Below, one piece after another: positions 43,547 through 52,371 of a DNA stretch of 64,000 bases. The translations under genes and the position numbers were made by a program. This DNA comes from CBDDFN01 sp965227065. GTDB taxonomy: Bacteria; Pseudomonadota; Alphaproteobacteria; SPJN01. Position 1 is the stretch's first letter. The number at the start of each line of letters is the position of its first letter. The stretch lies in NCBI GenBank assembly GCA_965227065.1, contig CBDDFN010000019.1:1-64000 (forward strand). Reading direction: 5' to 3'. The notes under the pieces are model-generated. The model made no database searches. It saw nothing but the letters and a program-made list of their open reading frames with translations, and was not told the origin of the DNA.

Positions 43547-44515
43547 TTAGAGGATCGGCAGGGTCCGGCCGATCTGGAGGAATTTCTCGCGGCGCTGGCG
43601 CTTGAGATCATCAGGGCTTTGACCGCACAGCTCATCCAGCGCGCGTTCAATAAATTTGCCGACCCCGTCCAGCATGGCATCACTGTCGCGATGCGCGCCG
43701 CCAATGGGTTCGGGGATGATGTCGTCAATGACATGAAATTCCATCAAATCCTGCGCGGTCACCCGCATGGCCGAGGCGGCATCTTCGGCCCGGCTGGCAT
43801 CGCGCCACAGGATCGAGGCGCAGCCTTCCGGCGAAATCACCGAATAGGTCGCGTGCTCCAGCATATAAACCCGGTCACCGGTGGCGATGGCCACCGCCCC
43901 GCCCGAGCCGCCCTCGCCGATCACCACGGTCACGATCGGCACGCCAAGCTGGAGGCATTTTTCGGTTGAGCGTGCAATCGCTTCGGCCTGCCCGCGCTCT
44001 TCCGCGCCAAGGCCGGGATAGGCACCCGCCGTGTCCACCAGCGTGATCACGGGCAGATTGAAGCGGTCAGCCATTTCCATCAGACGGACGGCCTTGCGGT
44101 AGCCTTCGGGCCGGGCCATGCCGAAATTGTGCCGGATGCGGCTTTCGGTATCGTCGCCCTTTTCATGGCCGATCACCACGACCGACTGGCCGCGAAACCG
44201 GCCCAGACCACCGACAATCGCCTGATCTTCGGCAAAATAACGGTCGCCCGCGAGCGGTACGAATTCCTCGATCAGGGCGCGGACATAATTTCTGAAATGG
44301 GGGCGCTCTGGATGGCGGGCAACCTGGGTTTTTTGCCAGGGCGTCAGCCGTTTGTAGAGCTCATTGAGCTGCTGGGCGGCCTTGCCTTCCAGCCGGACGA
44401 CTTCGTCTTTGACATTGATGGTCTGGTCAGAGCCTGAGCCCGATAATTCCTTGAGTTCGCGGATTTTCGCTTCAAGTTCGGCAATTGGCTTTTCAAAGTC
44501 GAGATAGGTCGCCAT
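43547..44515 (-). CDS. accA: Acetyl-CoA carboxylase carboxyltransferase subunit alpha
   Basis: Transfers CO2 from biotin to acetyl-CoA, with AccD, to make malonyl-CoA. The 322-residue crotonase-fold protein begins M-A-T-Y-L-D-F-E-K-P-I-A-E-L, with I-G-H-E-K-G, T-L-V-D-T-A-G-A-Y-P-G, G-E-G-G-S-G-G-A-V-A-I and E-G-C-A-S-I-L-W-R-D. ATG 44515 fits the family start; 27 upstream codons are dropped. Confidence 0.96.
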   Translation of the reverse strand: MATYLDFEKPIAELEAKIRELKELSGSGSDQTINVKDEVVRLEGKAAQQLNELYKRLTPWQKTQVARHPERPHFRNYVRALIEEFVPLAGDRYFAEDQAIVGGLGRFRGQSVVVIGHEKGDDTESRIRHNFGMARPEGYRKAVRLMEMADRFNLPVITLVDTAGAYPGLGAEERGQAEAIARSTEKCLQLGVPIVTVVIGEGGSGGAVAIATGDRVYMLEHATYSVISPEGCASILWRDASRAEDAASAMRVTAQDLMEFHVIDDIIPEPIGGAHRDSDAMLDGVGKFIERALDELCGQSPDDLKRQRREKFLQIGRTLPIL

Positions 44516-44638
44516 TTTTGAGCCCCGATACCCCGGAGCCTCCCCATTACGCGCGTGAACTGCATTGATGGCCTCTCGCCTGAGCGGTGTCAACAAAGCG
44601 AGGTAATGGCGGGCCTGCTCATTTTGTCACAAACTCCC

Positions 44639-44665
44639 CGTCACAAATAAGCGAAGGCCCGCGTC
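44639..44665 (+). promoter_or_regulatory. Putative ECF41-type promoter
   Basis: CGTCACA - 16 nt - CGTC, against TGTCACA - about 16 nt - CGTC that I recall for ECF41 sigma factors (one mismatch). It lies 44 bp before a three-gene unit whose last gene encodes an ECF41-type sigma factor, as expected for autoregulation. Confidence 0.65.
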
Positions 44666-44708
44666 ATAAGGGGCGGATGGCCAGAAAAGAGGAGTTGAGG
44701 AGGCTGTC

Positions 44709-45146
44709 ATGAAGGAAAAAACCGGCATGAACGAAAAAACAGGCATCTGGATCCTGGGCGGACTGGCCATCATATTGGGCCTCAATGGCCTTTATATGCT
44801 GATCGACCCGATTTTGTGGTTTGACACCACACCCGGCGTCAAACGCTCCGGCGCGCCCAACACGCACTTTATCCGCGATATCGGCATTATCTATTTCGAG
44901 ATTGCGGTGCTGATAGCTGTGGCGATCCGCTACGCCCATTTGCGCTTTGCCTTGCTGATGGCAGGCGGCGGCTGGCTGCTGGGCCACGCCGTCTTCCATT
45001 TTGTCGAGGCAAGCTGCGGGATCATCACCTGGTCGCAATTCCTGATTGATATTCCCGGCGTGATTGTACCGGGGCTTCTCGTCCCGCTCCTCGCCCTGGC
45101 ACTCCCGCCCCCCAAAACAGGAGACAGTTCATGTTTAAATGGCTGA
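44709..45146 (+). CDS. Four-helix membrane protein in an ECF41 sigma-factor operon
   Basis: A 145-residue protein with four hydrophobic segments (about 13-33, 57-80, 84-104 and 112-132). W-F-D-T-T-P-G-V and H-F-I-R-D-I-G are the most distinctive stretches; I have seen the pattern in uncharacterised proteobacterial membrane proteins but cannot name a domain. The ATG follows GAGGAGG. It is the first gene behind a likely ECF41 promoter and overlaps the next gene by 16 nt. Confidence 0.7.
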   Translation: MKEKTGMNEKTGIWILGGLAIILGLNGLYMLIDPILWFDTTPGVKRSGAPNTHFIRDIGIIYFEIAVLIAVAIRYAHLRFALLMAGGGWLLGHAVFHFVEASCGIITWSQFLIDIPGVIVPGLLVPLLALALPPPKTGDSSCLNG

Positions 45147-45655
45147 CCAAACGCGCCACCACCAAATTTGAACGCCAAATCCGGGTCGATCTTCCTTACG
45201 TCCATGAAATGGCGGAACTTGCCCCATCAGTGTCATGGAAAATGATGCTGATGCGTCCGGCCATGTATCACCGGAAAATCGTGGCACGCGATGTTTGGCA
45301 CCTTGCCCAGCTTGCTGCGGTGATGGCTGAGGATTGCGGACCGTGCGTGCAGATCGCGATCAATCTCTCGCTGTATGACAAGGTTGACCCCGCGCTGCTC
45401 AAGGCTGCCCTTGCGGGCGGGACAGAGCTGAGCGGCGATCACCGACTGGCCTTTGATTATGGTCACGCGGTCGCCACATCGGGCCCCGGCATGCTGGAAC
45501 TGATTGAGCAGGCCGAACACAGATGGGGCCGCGAAGGGCTGATGGAACTCGCACTTGCAGTCGCCTATGCCGGGGTCTATCCCCGCCTCAAACGCGGTTG
45601 GGGTTACGGCCTTGCCTGTGCCAAAGTCGAGTTTGAGCTGCCTCAAGCCGCATGA
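45131..45655 (+). CDS. Carboxymuconolactone decarboxylase/AhpD-like protein
   Basis: A 174-residue, mostly helical protein with the E-D-C-G-P-C motif (about residues 73-78), which matches the redox-active C-x-x-C helix of the CMD/AhpD fold. ECF41 sigma factors are commonly linked to such CMD proteins, so it is probably the regulated partner gene. It may be a peroxidase-type or ring-modifying enzyme. It overlaps the sigma-factor gene by 4 nt (ATGA). Confidence 0.75.
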   Translation: MFKWLTKRATTKFERQIRVDLPYVHEMAELAPSVSWKMMLMRPAMYHRKIVARDVWHLAQLAAVMAEDCGPCVQIAINLSLYDKVDPALLKAALAGGTELSGDHRLAFDYGHAVATSGPGMLELIEQAEHRWGREGLMELALAVAYAGVYPRLKRGWGYGLACAKVEFELPQAA

Positions 45656-46572
45656 GCGCCTTTTCCGACATACGGCCCAAACTGCTGGGGCTCGCCTACC
45701 GCATGCTCGGCTCTTTGGAAGATGCCGAGGATGTGGTGCAGGACGCCGCGCTCAAATGGGCGGGACTGGATGCCAGCGCAATCAACAACCCGCCCGCCTT
45801 TTTGATGACGATGGTGAGCCGCATGGCCATTGACAGGCTGCGCGCCAGAAAGCGCGAGCGCACCCACTATGCCGGCCCCTGGCTGCCCGAACCGCTGGTC
45901 GGGCCTGAGGCCGATGCGCTCGGCATCCGCATTGAAGACCCGCGCGCCGGGCTTGAGTTGGCCGACACGCTGTCGCTGGCCTTGCTGCATGTCATGGAAA
46001 CCTTGCGCCCGCGTGAGCGCGCGGCCTTCCTCATGCATGATGTGTTCGATATGGGCTATGGCGAAATCGCCACTGCACTCGAAGCCGAAGAACCGGCTTG
46101 CCGCAAGCTGGTGAGCCGCGCGCGCGCCGCCATCCGTGACGCCAAACCGCCGGTTGATCCCCCCGCGCCTTCTGATCAAAGTTTGGTCGAAAAATTCATG
46201 GCCGCGAGTGCCACGGGTGACATGGATGGGCTGATGGCAATTGTCGCGCCTGATGTCGAACTGATTTCCGATGGCGGCGGCAAGGCCCGCGCCGCTTATC
46301 GCCCCCTATACGGCTTTGACGATGTCACCCAGGTGGTGACCGCCATCGCCCAAAAGCTGGAACCGGGCCTCACGGTGACATGGACCCGGCTCAATGGCAT
46401 GATCGCCACCCTGATCAAGGATGGCGACCAGTTTCATTCAGCCACCGCTTACGGCATTGCCGAGGGGCAGATTACGGCGATCTATATGATCCGCAATCCC
46501 GACAAGCTGGCGCGTCTAGCGCGCGGCAATCGCATCGGCCTGGGCGACGAGCGCCTCAGCCTGGCGGATTGA
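45652..46572 (+). CDS. ECF41-group RNA polymerase sigma factor with fused SnoaL-like domain
   Basis: A 306-residue sigma factor. Region 2 lies at about residues 5-70 (L-G-L-A-Y-R-M-L-G-S-x-E-D-A-E-D-V-V-Q-D) and region 4 at about 105-165. The linker W-L-P-E-P (about 80-84) and the C-terminal SnoaL-type domain with D-G-G-G-K (about 206-210) are the two marks of ECF41, where the C-terminal extension replaces a separate anti-sigma factor. Its 3' end overlaps the convergent malyl-CoA lyase gene by 57 bp. Confidence 0.92.
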   Translation: MSAFSDIRPKLLGLAYRMLGSLEDAEDVVQDAALKWAGLDASAINNPPAFLMTMVSRMAIDRLRARKRERTHYAGPWLPEPLVGPEADALGIRIEDPRAGLELADTLSLALLHVMETLRPRERAAFLMHDVFDMGYGEIATALEAEEPACRKLVSRARAAIRDAKPPVDPPAPSDQSLVEKFMAASATGDMDGLMAIVAPDVELISDGGGKARAAYRPLYGFDDVTQVVTAIAQKLEPGLTVTWTRLNGMIATLIKDGDQFHSATAYGIAEGQITAIYMIRNPDKLARLARGNRIGLGDERLSLAD

Positions 46573-47493
46573 CGCCAGGTCGATCAGGCGGCCATCGAGC
46601 GCAACGGCACCGGCGCCTGATTTCTGGGCCTCTTCCATGGCCACCAGAATGGCGCGCGCGCGGGCCACTTCTTTTTCCGCCGGGGTGAAGATCTGATTGG
46701 CCAACTCGATCTGCTTGGGATGGATCGCCCACTTGCCTTCACAGCCCAGAACCGCTGAACGGTTGGCTTGCGCAACATAGCCGTCAGGATCAGAGAAATC
46801 GCCAAACGGCCCATCGATGGGGCGCAGGCCATGGGCGCGGGCTGCCACAACCATGCGGGCAACCGCATAGTGCCACATGTCGCCCCAATGGGTCTGGCGG
46901 CTGCCATCTTCGGCCGGGTCGGTCAGCACGGCATAAGCAGGGTTCGGACCGCCGATCTGGGTGGTGCGCGCCTTGGTCGAGGCGGCATAGTCGGCGACGC
47001 CGAAATGCAGCGATTCATTGCGCTTGGAAGCAGCGGCAATCTCATCGACATTGGCCATGCCCTGGGCAGTCTCGATAATATGCTCAAAGCCGATTTTCTT
47101 TTTGCGACCCGTGGCGTCTTCAATCTGGGTCACCAGCATGTCGATGGCATAGACGTCTTTGGCATTGCCGACCTTGGGGATCATGATCAGATCAAGCCGT
47201 TCGCCGCCTTGCTCCAGCACATCGACCACATCGCGATAGCAATAATGGGTGTCGAGACCGTTGATGCGCACCGACATGGTCTTGTCGCCCCAGTCGATAT
47301 CGTTCAGCGCCTCGATGATGTTTTTGCGCGCCTGGGGTTTGTCGTCAGGCGCGACCGCATCTTCAATATCGAGAAAGATCACATCGGCGTCCGACTGGGC
47401 GGCTTTCTCAAACATTTCGGGCCGCGAGCCGGGAACCGACAATTCGCAGCGATTGAGCCGCGGGGTGCATTGCTCGACAATGGTGAAGCTCAT
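46516..47493 (-). CDS. L-malyl-CoA/beta-methylmalyl-CoA lyase
   Basis: A 325-residue HpcH/HpaI-type lyase very like Rhodobacter Mcl1: N-R-C-E-L-S-V-P-G-S-R-P (about 13-24), F-L-D-I-E-D-A-V-A-P-D-D-K, V-R-I-N-G-L-D-T, M-I-P-K-V-G and G-K-W-A-I-H-P-K-Q. In Rhodobacter it cleaves malyl-CoA and methylmalyl-CoA in acetate assimilation (ethylmalonyl-CoA pathway) or 3-hydroxypropionate chemistry. The other pathway genes are not in the window, so its role is inferred. Confidence 0.88.
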   Translation of the reverse strand: MSFTIVEQCTPRLNRCELSVPGSRPEMFEKAAQSDADVIFLDIEDAVAPDDKPQARKNIIEALNDIDWGDKTMSVRINGLDTHYCYRDVVDVLEQGGERLDLIMIPKVGNAKDVYAIDMLVTQIEDATGRKKKIGFEHIIETAQGMANVDEIAAASKRNESLHFGVADYAASTKARTTQIGGPNPAYAVLTDPAEDGSRQTHWGDMWHYAVARMVVAARAHGLRPIDGPFGDFSDPDGYVAQANRSAVLGCEGKWAIHPKQIELANQIFTPAEKEVARARAILVAMEEAQKSGAGAVALDGRLIDLASIRQAEALVAQADAIAAR

Positions 47494-47529
47494 TTTTCTC
47501 TCCTAAGCGGGAAATTCGGCGCGACCCTA

Positions 47530-48450
47530 TCAATCCTTGCGCGTGATTTCCATGCCGGCCAGCGGGTGATGGTCTTCGACCAATTGGCGCAGCCGCTCAT
47601 CAAGCACATGGGTGTAAATCTCGGTCGTCGAAATATCGGCATGGCCCAGCATGGACTGGACCGAACGCAAATCCGCGCCATGGGCCAGCAAGTGGCTGGC
47701 AAAGGCATGGCGCAAGACGTGCGGTGACACCGCCTCGGGCTTGAGCCCGGCTTCGGCCGCCAGCGCCTTTAGGACGCGGCCCGCCTGCTGGCGCGTCCAA
47801 TGACCCGATGCGGACCGGGCAGGAAACAAAAAGGGCGATTGATCCCCACGCGCAAAGGAAAGCCTGTGGGGCAGATAGGCGGCAATCGCCTCGCGCGCGG
47901 CATCATTGAGAGGTACCAGCCGTTCGCGCCCGCCCTTGCCGGTGATCAGCAGCACTTCGGGCGCGCGGGATACCGCGCCAACCGGCAGATTGATCAGCTC
48001 GGATATCCGCAATCCGGTGGCATAGAGCAATTCGATCAGCGCGGCCCGGCGCAGCCCCTCGCCCGTGCCGGTGCCCGGCGCACAGGCGATCAGCCGGTCA
48101 ATATCGGCCTCGCTCAACACTTTGGGCAGGCTGCGCCCCTGTTTGGGGGAGCGCAAATTCTGGGTCGGGTTATCGCCGCGCATGCCCTCGCCATGCAAAA
48201 AGCGGAACAGCTGGCGGATGGCAGACAGGATGCGCGCCGATGACCGCGCCGACAGCCCCTCGGTTTCGAGCGCACGCAGGAAGGCGCGTACATCTTCTTC
48301 ACTGGCCGCCGTCAATGCGCGGTTCCGGCCTGCCAGAAAGTTCAGAAAGCGCCGCAGGTCGCGGCCATAGGCGCTGAGCGTGTTCTCGCTTGCCCCCCGT
48401 TCAACGGCGAGCATTTCAAGGAAGGCTTCGGTGTGGCGCTCATCACTCAT
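47530..48450 (-). CDS. xerD: Tyrosine recombinase XerD
   Basis: Resolves chromosome dimers with XerC at dif. In 306 residues, the SAM-like core-binding domain lies at about 1-90 and the catalytic domain has all key residues: R in A-T-G-L-R-I-S-E, K in G-K-G-G-R-E-R, H-x-x-R in H-V-L-R-H, H in L-G-H-A-D-I and Y in T-E-I-Y-T-H. Its housekeeping neighbours (aroK, aroB) and length argue against a prophage integrase. Confidence 0.92.
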   Translation of the reverse strand: MSDERHTEAFLEMLAVERGASENTLSAYGRDLRRFLNFLAGRNRALTAASEEDVRAFLRALETEGLSARSSARILSAIRQLFRFLHGEGMRGDNPTQNLRSPKQGRSLPKVLSEADIDRLIACAPGTGTGEGLRRAALIELLYATGLRISELINLPVGAVSRAPEVLLITGKGGRERLVPLNDAAREAIAAYLPHRLSFARGDQSPFLFPARSASGHWTRQQAGRVLKALAAEAGLKPEAVSPHVLRHAFASHLLAHGADLRSVQSMLGHADISTTEIYTHVLDERLRQLVEDHHPLAGMEITRKD

Positions 48451-48510
48451 GGGATGAGTGTGCCGAGGTTATTGAAATTTGAACAGACACTTCGCCCCAT
48501 TCCGCGTTCA

Positions 48511-48659
48511 CGTCATCCCGGCCTCGATTTTCGCCCAATCTCCGATTGGCATGCGAAAATCAGTGAGCCGGGACCCAGAAGCCGGACTTGGGACTGGATC
48601 CCGGATACAAGTGTCGCCAACAGCCTTGAGGCTGGGCTCCCCTAGTTCCGGGATGACGA
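48511..48659. repeat. REP-like dispersed palindromic element (copy C)
   Basis: CGTCATCCCGG at the left and CCGGGATGACG at the right as exact inverted ends, with internal CGATTTTCGCCC / TGCGAAAATC and GATCCCGGAT arms. The largest copy in the window, lying between xerD and the exported-protein gene. Confidence 0.7.
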
Positions 48660-48669
48660 CGGATGGCCC

Positions 48670-50376
48670 TTATAACCCCAACGCCATCATGGCATCGCGC
48701 GCCAGGGCGCGGGCGTCCGTCTCCATCCCGGCGGACAAGAATGCGCCCAGAATGGCAGAGGTGACCACCGGATGGGCCTTTGTGAGCTTCCCGCCATCAA
48801 GCAGCAAGACCGCCAGCAAGCCCGCTTCAGCCTGACGCTTGGCCGCTGCCGCCTCGGCAATACCCCGCCAGATCGACAGGTTGGGCAATTCGGCCTTGGC
48901 CCGCGAGGCTGCACGGGCAGCAATGATCCGGTCCCAGGCTTCTGCTGCGATCGGCTCCCCCATCGCTTCGGTCAGCGAGAAGACCGCAATCGCCTTGTCG
49001 ATCCCCGCCCGGCCATATTGCTGAAGCGCAAAATTGTACCAGTCTACCGCCAGCACCGAAGCACCGTCCGCGCCCACCTCGGGCCCTGAAGCCACCAGTA
49101 GCGGCCAAACCTCAAACAGTTGACGCAAGGCCACGCCGAGGCCCGACCGCGCCTCATTGACAATGGCGGTATGCCAGATGCGGGCCTCATCATTGCGGCC
49201 CGTCAGGATCAGGGCGCGCAGAACCGTGGCGCCATGAATGATCGTGTCGGGCCCCGGCGCGATGCGCGCCGCCATGTCGGCATAGACAAGGGCGGTGATC
49301 CGCAGGCTTTGTTCTGCTTTGGCACGTTCCAGCATGCGGATGACATCGCGGCCCCGGCCCGACGGGTCGAGTGCCTGGGCCAGACGGGCAAATTCACGCG
49401 CCCGGTTGAGCGTGTCTTCAGCTTCCGGCGGTGCCGTGATTTCCCCGGCACCGGCCTGCAAGGCAAGCTGGTTGTAAATCACGCGCACATCCTGCGGCGT
49501 GATGATGCCCCAGGCCATGGCCTGCTCGGCCGCCATCGCCCGGACCAACGCCGGCGCGCGACCCGATCGGGCCAGCCCCACCAGCGCATCAGGCGTCACA
49601 TAGGCCAGATGGCGTGGTTCCAGTGCAATGCCGGTTTTTTCCATCAGGGCGATATGCAGCGGATCAAGCTTGAGCGTGCCTTCCAGTTCCGGCGCCTCGT
49701 CACTTTCGCCGCGCAAACGCGCCATCAATTGGGGAAACAGCGTGTCATCAGGGTCCAGATCGACCGCCAGTTGCAGTTGCACCTCGCCTTCAGGCCCCGC
49801 TTCGCCCAGATTGGCACAGGCCGCATTGACCTTGCCGACCCATTCGCGGCCGAATTCCGGCGCGGGCGCTTCCCGGCCCGGTGCGGCACAGCCCGCCTCA
49901 AGCCCGTCGCGCAGCAAGAGCTGACCCAGATTGATCCGCACATAGCCCGGGAAAATCCGGCTTGCCGTCTGGCTCAATCGTTCCATCAACTGTTCAAGCG
50001 CGATGACATCGCCCATTTCAAACAGGATGCGGACACGCTCGGCAAAAATCGCCTGATTATCGTCTTCGCTGGCCCCGTCGGGAAGGCGCGCCTCGGTCAG
50101 CATGATTTTACGGACGAGCGCCCGGATGGCGGGGGAGGCTTGGCTCAAATCCACCCGCGACAGCAGAAATTTGATCCGCTCAAGATTGCTGTCGGCCCAC
50201 ATCTCCACCGACAGTCCGCCGGTTTCAAGGGTCATTGTGCCGATGGTGCCCGCACCGGCCGCCGACAGGTCATCGGTGGTGATTTCGGTGTCTTGCAGCG
50301 CGTCTTGGGCGATGGCGGGCGTACTAAAAGCGAGCGCGAGCGCAGCAAGCGCCGCCTTAATCGTCAAACCGGTCAT
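48670..50376 (-). CDS. Large exported helical protein of unknown function
   Basis: A 568-residue protein with a signal peptide (residues 1-23, ending P-A-I-A-Q). The rest is Ala/Leu/Arg-rich and predicted by eye to be helical, perhaps in TPR-like hairpins. Two Cys at about 162 and 185 may form a periplasmic disulfide. I recognise no named domain. It is coupled to a 45-residue membrane protein whose gene overlaps its start by 20 nt, and the pair sits between xerD and aroK. Confidence 0.7.
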   Translation of the reverse strand: MTGLTIKAALAALALAFSTPAIAQDALQDTEITTDDLSAAGAGTIGTMTLETGGLSVEMWADSNLERIKFLLSRVDLSQASPAIRALVRKIMLTEARLPDGASEDDNQAIFAERVRILFEMGDVIALEQLMERLSQTASRIFPGYVRINLGQLLLRDGLEAGCAAPGREAPAPEFGREWVGKVNAACANLGEAGPEGEVQLQLAVDLDPDDTLFPQLMARLRGESDEAPELEGTLKLDPLHIALMEKTGIALEPRHLAYVTPDALVGLARSGRAPALVRAMAAEQAMAWGIITPQDVRVIYNQLALQAGAGEITAPPEAEDTLNRAREFARLAQALDPSGRGRDVIRMLERAKAEQSLRITALVYADMAARIAPGPDTIIHGATVLRALILTGRNDEARIWHTAIVNEARSGLGVALRQLFEVWPLLVASGPEVGADGASVLAVDWYNFALQQYGRAGIDKAIAVFSLTEAMGEPIAAEAWDRIIAARAASRAKAELPNLSIWRGIAEAAAAKRQAEAGLLAVLLLDGGKLTKAHPVVTSAILGAFLSAGMETDARALARDAMMALGL

Positions 50377-50494
50377 TGGGGATCGTCCGTTCCACCGACT
50401 GGGTCGGGGCGGGAATGTCCCAGCTCATCAAAAACACCGCACCCGCCCCCAGCGCGACTAACACGAACAGAAGAAGAAAGACCGAAAAGCGCAT
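50357..50494 (-). CDS. 45-residue single-pass membrane protein
   Basis: A short gene with ATG 50494 and TAA at 50357. The protein has a hydrophobic N-terminal helix (about 4-23, F-L-L-L-F-V-L-V-A-L-G) and a periplasmic tail W-D-I-P-A-P-T-Q-S-V-E-R-T-I-P-N-D-R-F, a sequence I associate with small alphaproteobacterial proteins in this position. AAGGCGG precedes the ATG. It overlaps the following exported-protein gene by 20 nt, so a shared function is likely. Confidence 0.7.
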   Translation of the reverse strand: MRFSVFLLLFVLVALGAGAVFLMSWDIPAPTQSVERTIPNDRFDD

Positions 50495-50690
50495 GATCCG
50501 CCTTGAAGTTTCAAAAATGGCCCCACCACGGGGATTTCCGGTACTCTACTGCATCAAGGCCCACAAAGGCAAAGCCCACCTTCACCGGGCGCCATCCGGT
50601 GCGGCTCGACGTCCCGGATGCGAAGCCGCTGCCCATTTGCTACACAGCCGCTCTGGTGCATAGTCTGTTCCACAAATGATAAGAGGTTTT

Positions 50691-51254
50691 ATGAGTACCG
50701 CTTCGGCACGACCCGATCCTGTTCAACCCTTTTCGCCCGACCGGCCCATTGTGCTTGTCGGCATGATGGGGGCTGGCAAGACAACGGTGGGCCGGCGGCT
50801 CGCAAAGCGTCTGGGCATTCCCTTTGTCGATGCCGATGAAGAGATTGAAAATGCTGCGGGCATGAGTGTGGCGGACTATTTCGATCAATATGGCGAGACA
50901 GCCTTCCGCGAAGGCGAACGCAAGGTCATTCACCGGCTTTTGGAAGAAGAAGGCCCGTGCGTTCTGGCCACCGGCGGCGGTGCCTTCATGGATGAGACCA
51001 CGCGCGCTGAAATCCAGCAATTCGCGCTTTCGGTCTGGCTGCGGGCTGATCTTGAACTGCTGGTCAAGCGCACCGCCAAACGCAACACGCGGCCCCTGCT
51101 GAAACAGGGCAATCCGCGCGACATTCTGCGCGATCTGATGGATCAGCGTTATCCCACCTATGCGGAGGCCCATGTCACGGTTGACACGGCCGACGTCCCC
51201 CATGAAGAAGTGGTCGGCGAAATCGTCAACCGTCTGGCAGACCTGACAGGCTAG
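50691..51254 (+). CDS. aroK: Shikimate kinase
   Basis: Phosphorylates shikimate. The 187-residue protein has the P-loop G-M-M-G-A-G-K-T-T-V-G (about 23-33), D-A-D-E-E-I (substrate Asp), F-R-E-G-E-R-K-V-I and A-T-G-G-G-A-F. ATG 50691 follows AGAGG and replaces a start five codons upstream. It lies 4 nt before aroB. Confidence 0.94.
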   Translation: MSTASARPDPVQPFSPDRPIVLVGMMGAGKTTVGRRLAKRLGIPFVDADEEIENAAGMSVADYFDQYGETAFREGERKVIHRLLEEEGPCVLATGGGAFMDETTRAEIQQFALSVWLRADLELLVKRTAKRNTRPLLKQGNPRDILRDLMDQRYPTYAEAHVTVDTADVPHEEVVGEIVNRLADLTG

Positions 51255-51258
51255 TTCC

Positions 51259-52371
51259 ATGAGTGAAAAACGACTGATCCCGGTGTCGCTCGACGACCGT
51301 TCTTATGATGTGCATGTCGGCGCGGGCCTGCTTGATGAGGCAGGCCGCCTGATTGCGCCGCTGCTCAATCGCCCCCAGACCGTGGTGGTCACCGATGAGC
51401 ATGTCTCGGGCCTGCATTATGAACGGCTAAAAGCCGCTTTGGCTGCCGAAGGCATCAAAACCCGCCGCATCACCCTGCCGCCGGGGGAGCACACCAAGAG
51501 CTTTGGCCATTTCGAGGCATTGGCGGGCCAGCTGCTTGATCTGGGTGTGGAACGCAAGGACCCGATCATTGCCTTGGGCGGCGGCGTCATTGGCGATCTG
51601 GTCGGCTTTACCGCCGCGATCCTGCGCCGGGGCATTCCCTTCATTCAAATTCCCACGACCCTTTTGTCGCTGGTGGACAGCTCGGTCGGCGGCAAGACCG
51701 CCATCAATGTGTCTCAAGGTAAAAACCTGGTCGGCGCTTTTCACCAGCCCAAACTGGTGATCGCCGATACCGGCCTGCTCGATACGCTCGACAAACGCCA
51801 GCTGCGCGCGGGCTATGCCGAAGTGGTTAAATATGGCCTGCTTGGCGATGCCGAGTTTTTCGCCTGGCTTGAACAAAATGGCGAAGCGGTACTCGCCGGT
51901 GATGAAGCCGCGCGGCTTCATGCGGTGGCCCGTTCGGTCGAAATGAAAGCCGAAATCGTGGCCGAGGATGAGCGCGAGGCGGGCAAACGCGCGCTGCTTA
52001 ATCTGGGTCATACGTTCGGCCATGCGCTCGAAGCCGAAACCGATTATTCCAGCCTGTTGCTGCATGGCGAAGGCGTGGCCATCGGCATGAAGCTGGCCGC
52101 CGAGACATCCGCCCGGATGGGGCTGATCGATGATGCGGATGTGGCGCGGATTTCCGCCCATCTTGACAGTGTGGGACTGAAAAGCTCGATCAAGGATATT
52201 GAGACCGCGCCGTTTGATATTGCGCGCCTGATGGAGCATATGGGTCAGGATAAAAAGGTTGAAGCCGGCAAGCTGATCTTCATCCTGCTGCGCCGCATCG
52301 GCGAAGCGTTCAGCTGCCGCGATGCCGACCTTGAGATCGTCAAACAGGTGTTGAGGGACGACCAGCCGTGA
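51259..52371 (+). CDS. aroB: 3-dehydroquinate synthase
   Basis: Converts DAHP to 3-dehydroquinate with NAD and a divalent metal. In 370 residues: G-G-G-V-I-G-D-L-V-G-F (about 110-120), I-P-T-T-L-L-S-L-V-D-S-S-V-G-G-K (about 132-147), and the metal-ligand block L-N-L-G-H-T-F-G-H (about 248-256). Coupled to aroK and overlapping the CBS transporter gene by 4 nt. Confidence 0.96.
   Translation: MSEKRLIPVSLDDRSYDVHVGAGLLDEAGRLIAPLLNRPQTVVVTDEHVSGLHYERLKAALAAEGIKTRRITLPPGEHTKSFGHFEALAGQLLDLGVERKDPIIALGGGVIGDLVGFTAAILRRGIPFIQIPTTLLSLVDSSVGGKTAINVSQGKNLVGAFHQPKLVIADTGLLDTLDKRQLRAGYAEVVKYGLLGDAEFFAWLEQNGEAVLAGDEAARLHAVARSVEMKAEIVAEDEREAGKRALLNLGHTFGHALEAETDYSSLLLHGEGVAIGMKLAAETSARMGLIDDADVARISAHLDSVGLKSSIKDIETAPFDIARLMEHMGQDKKVEAGKLIFILLRRIGEAFSCRDADLEIVKQVLRDDQP

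Noticed and set aside
47530..48450. Tyrosine recombinase as a prophage or island integrase
   Set aside because: Length, motifs and housekeeping neighbours fit XerD; no att duplications or phage genes nearby, and the tRNA-Leu is 34 kb away with no integrase.
49120..50496. 458-codon plus-strand open frame opposite the large exported protein gene
   Set aside because: Arg/His/Gln-rich antisense shadow. The minus strand has a signal peptide, good start and coupled partner gene.
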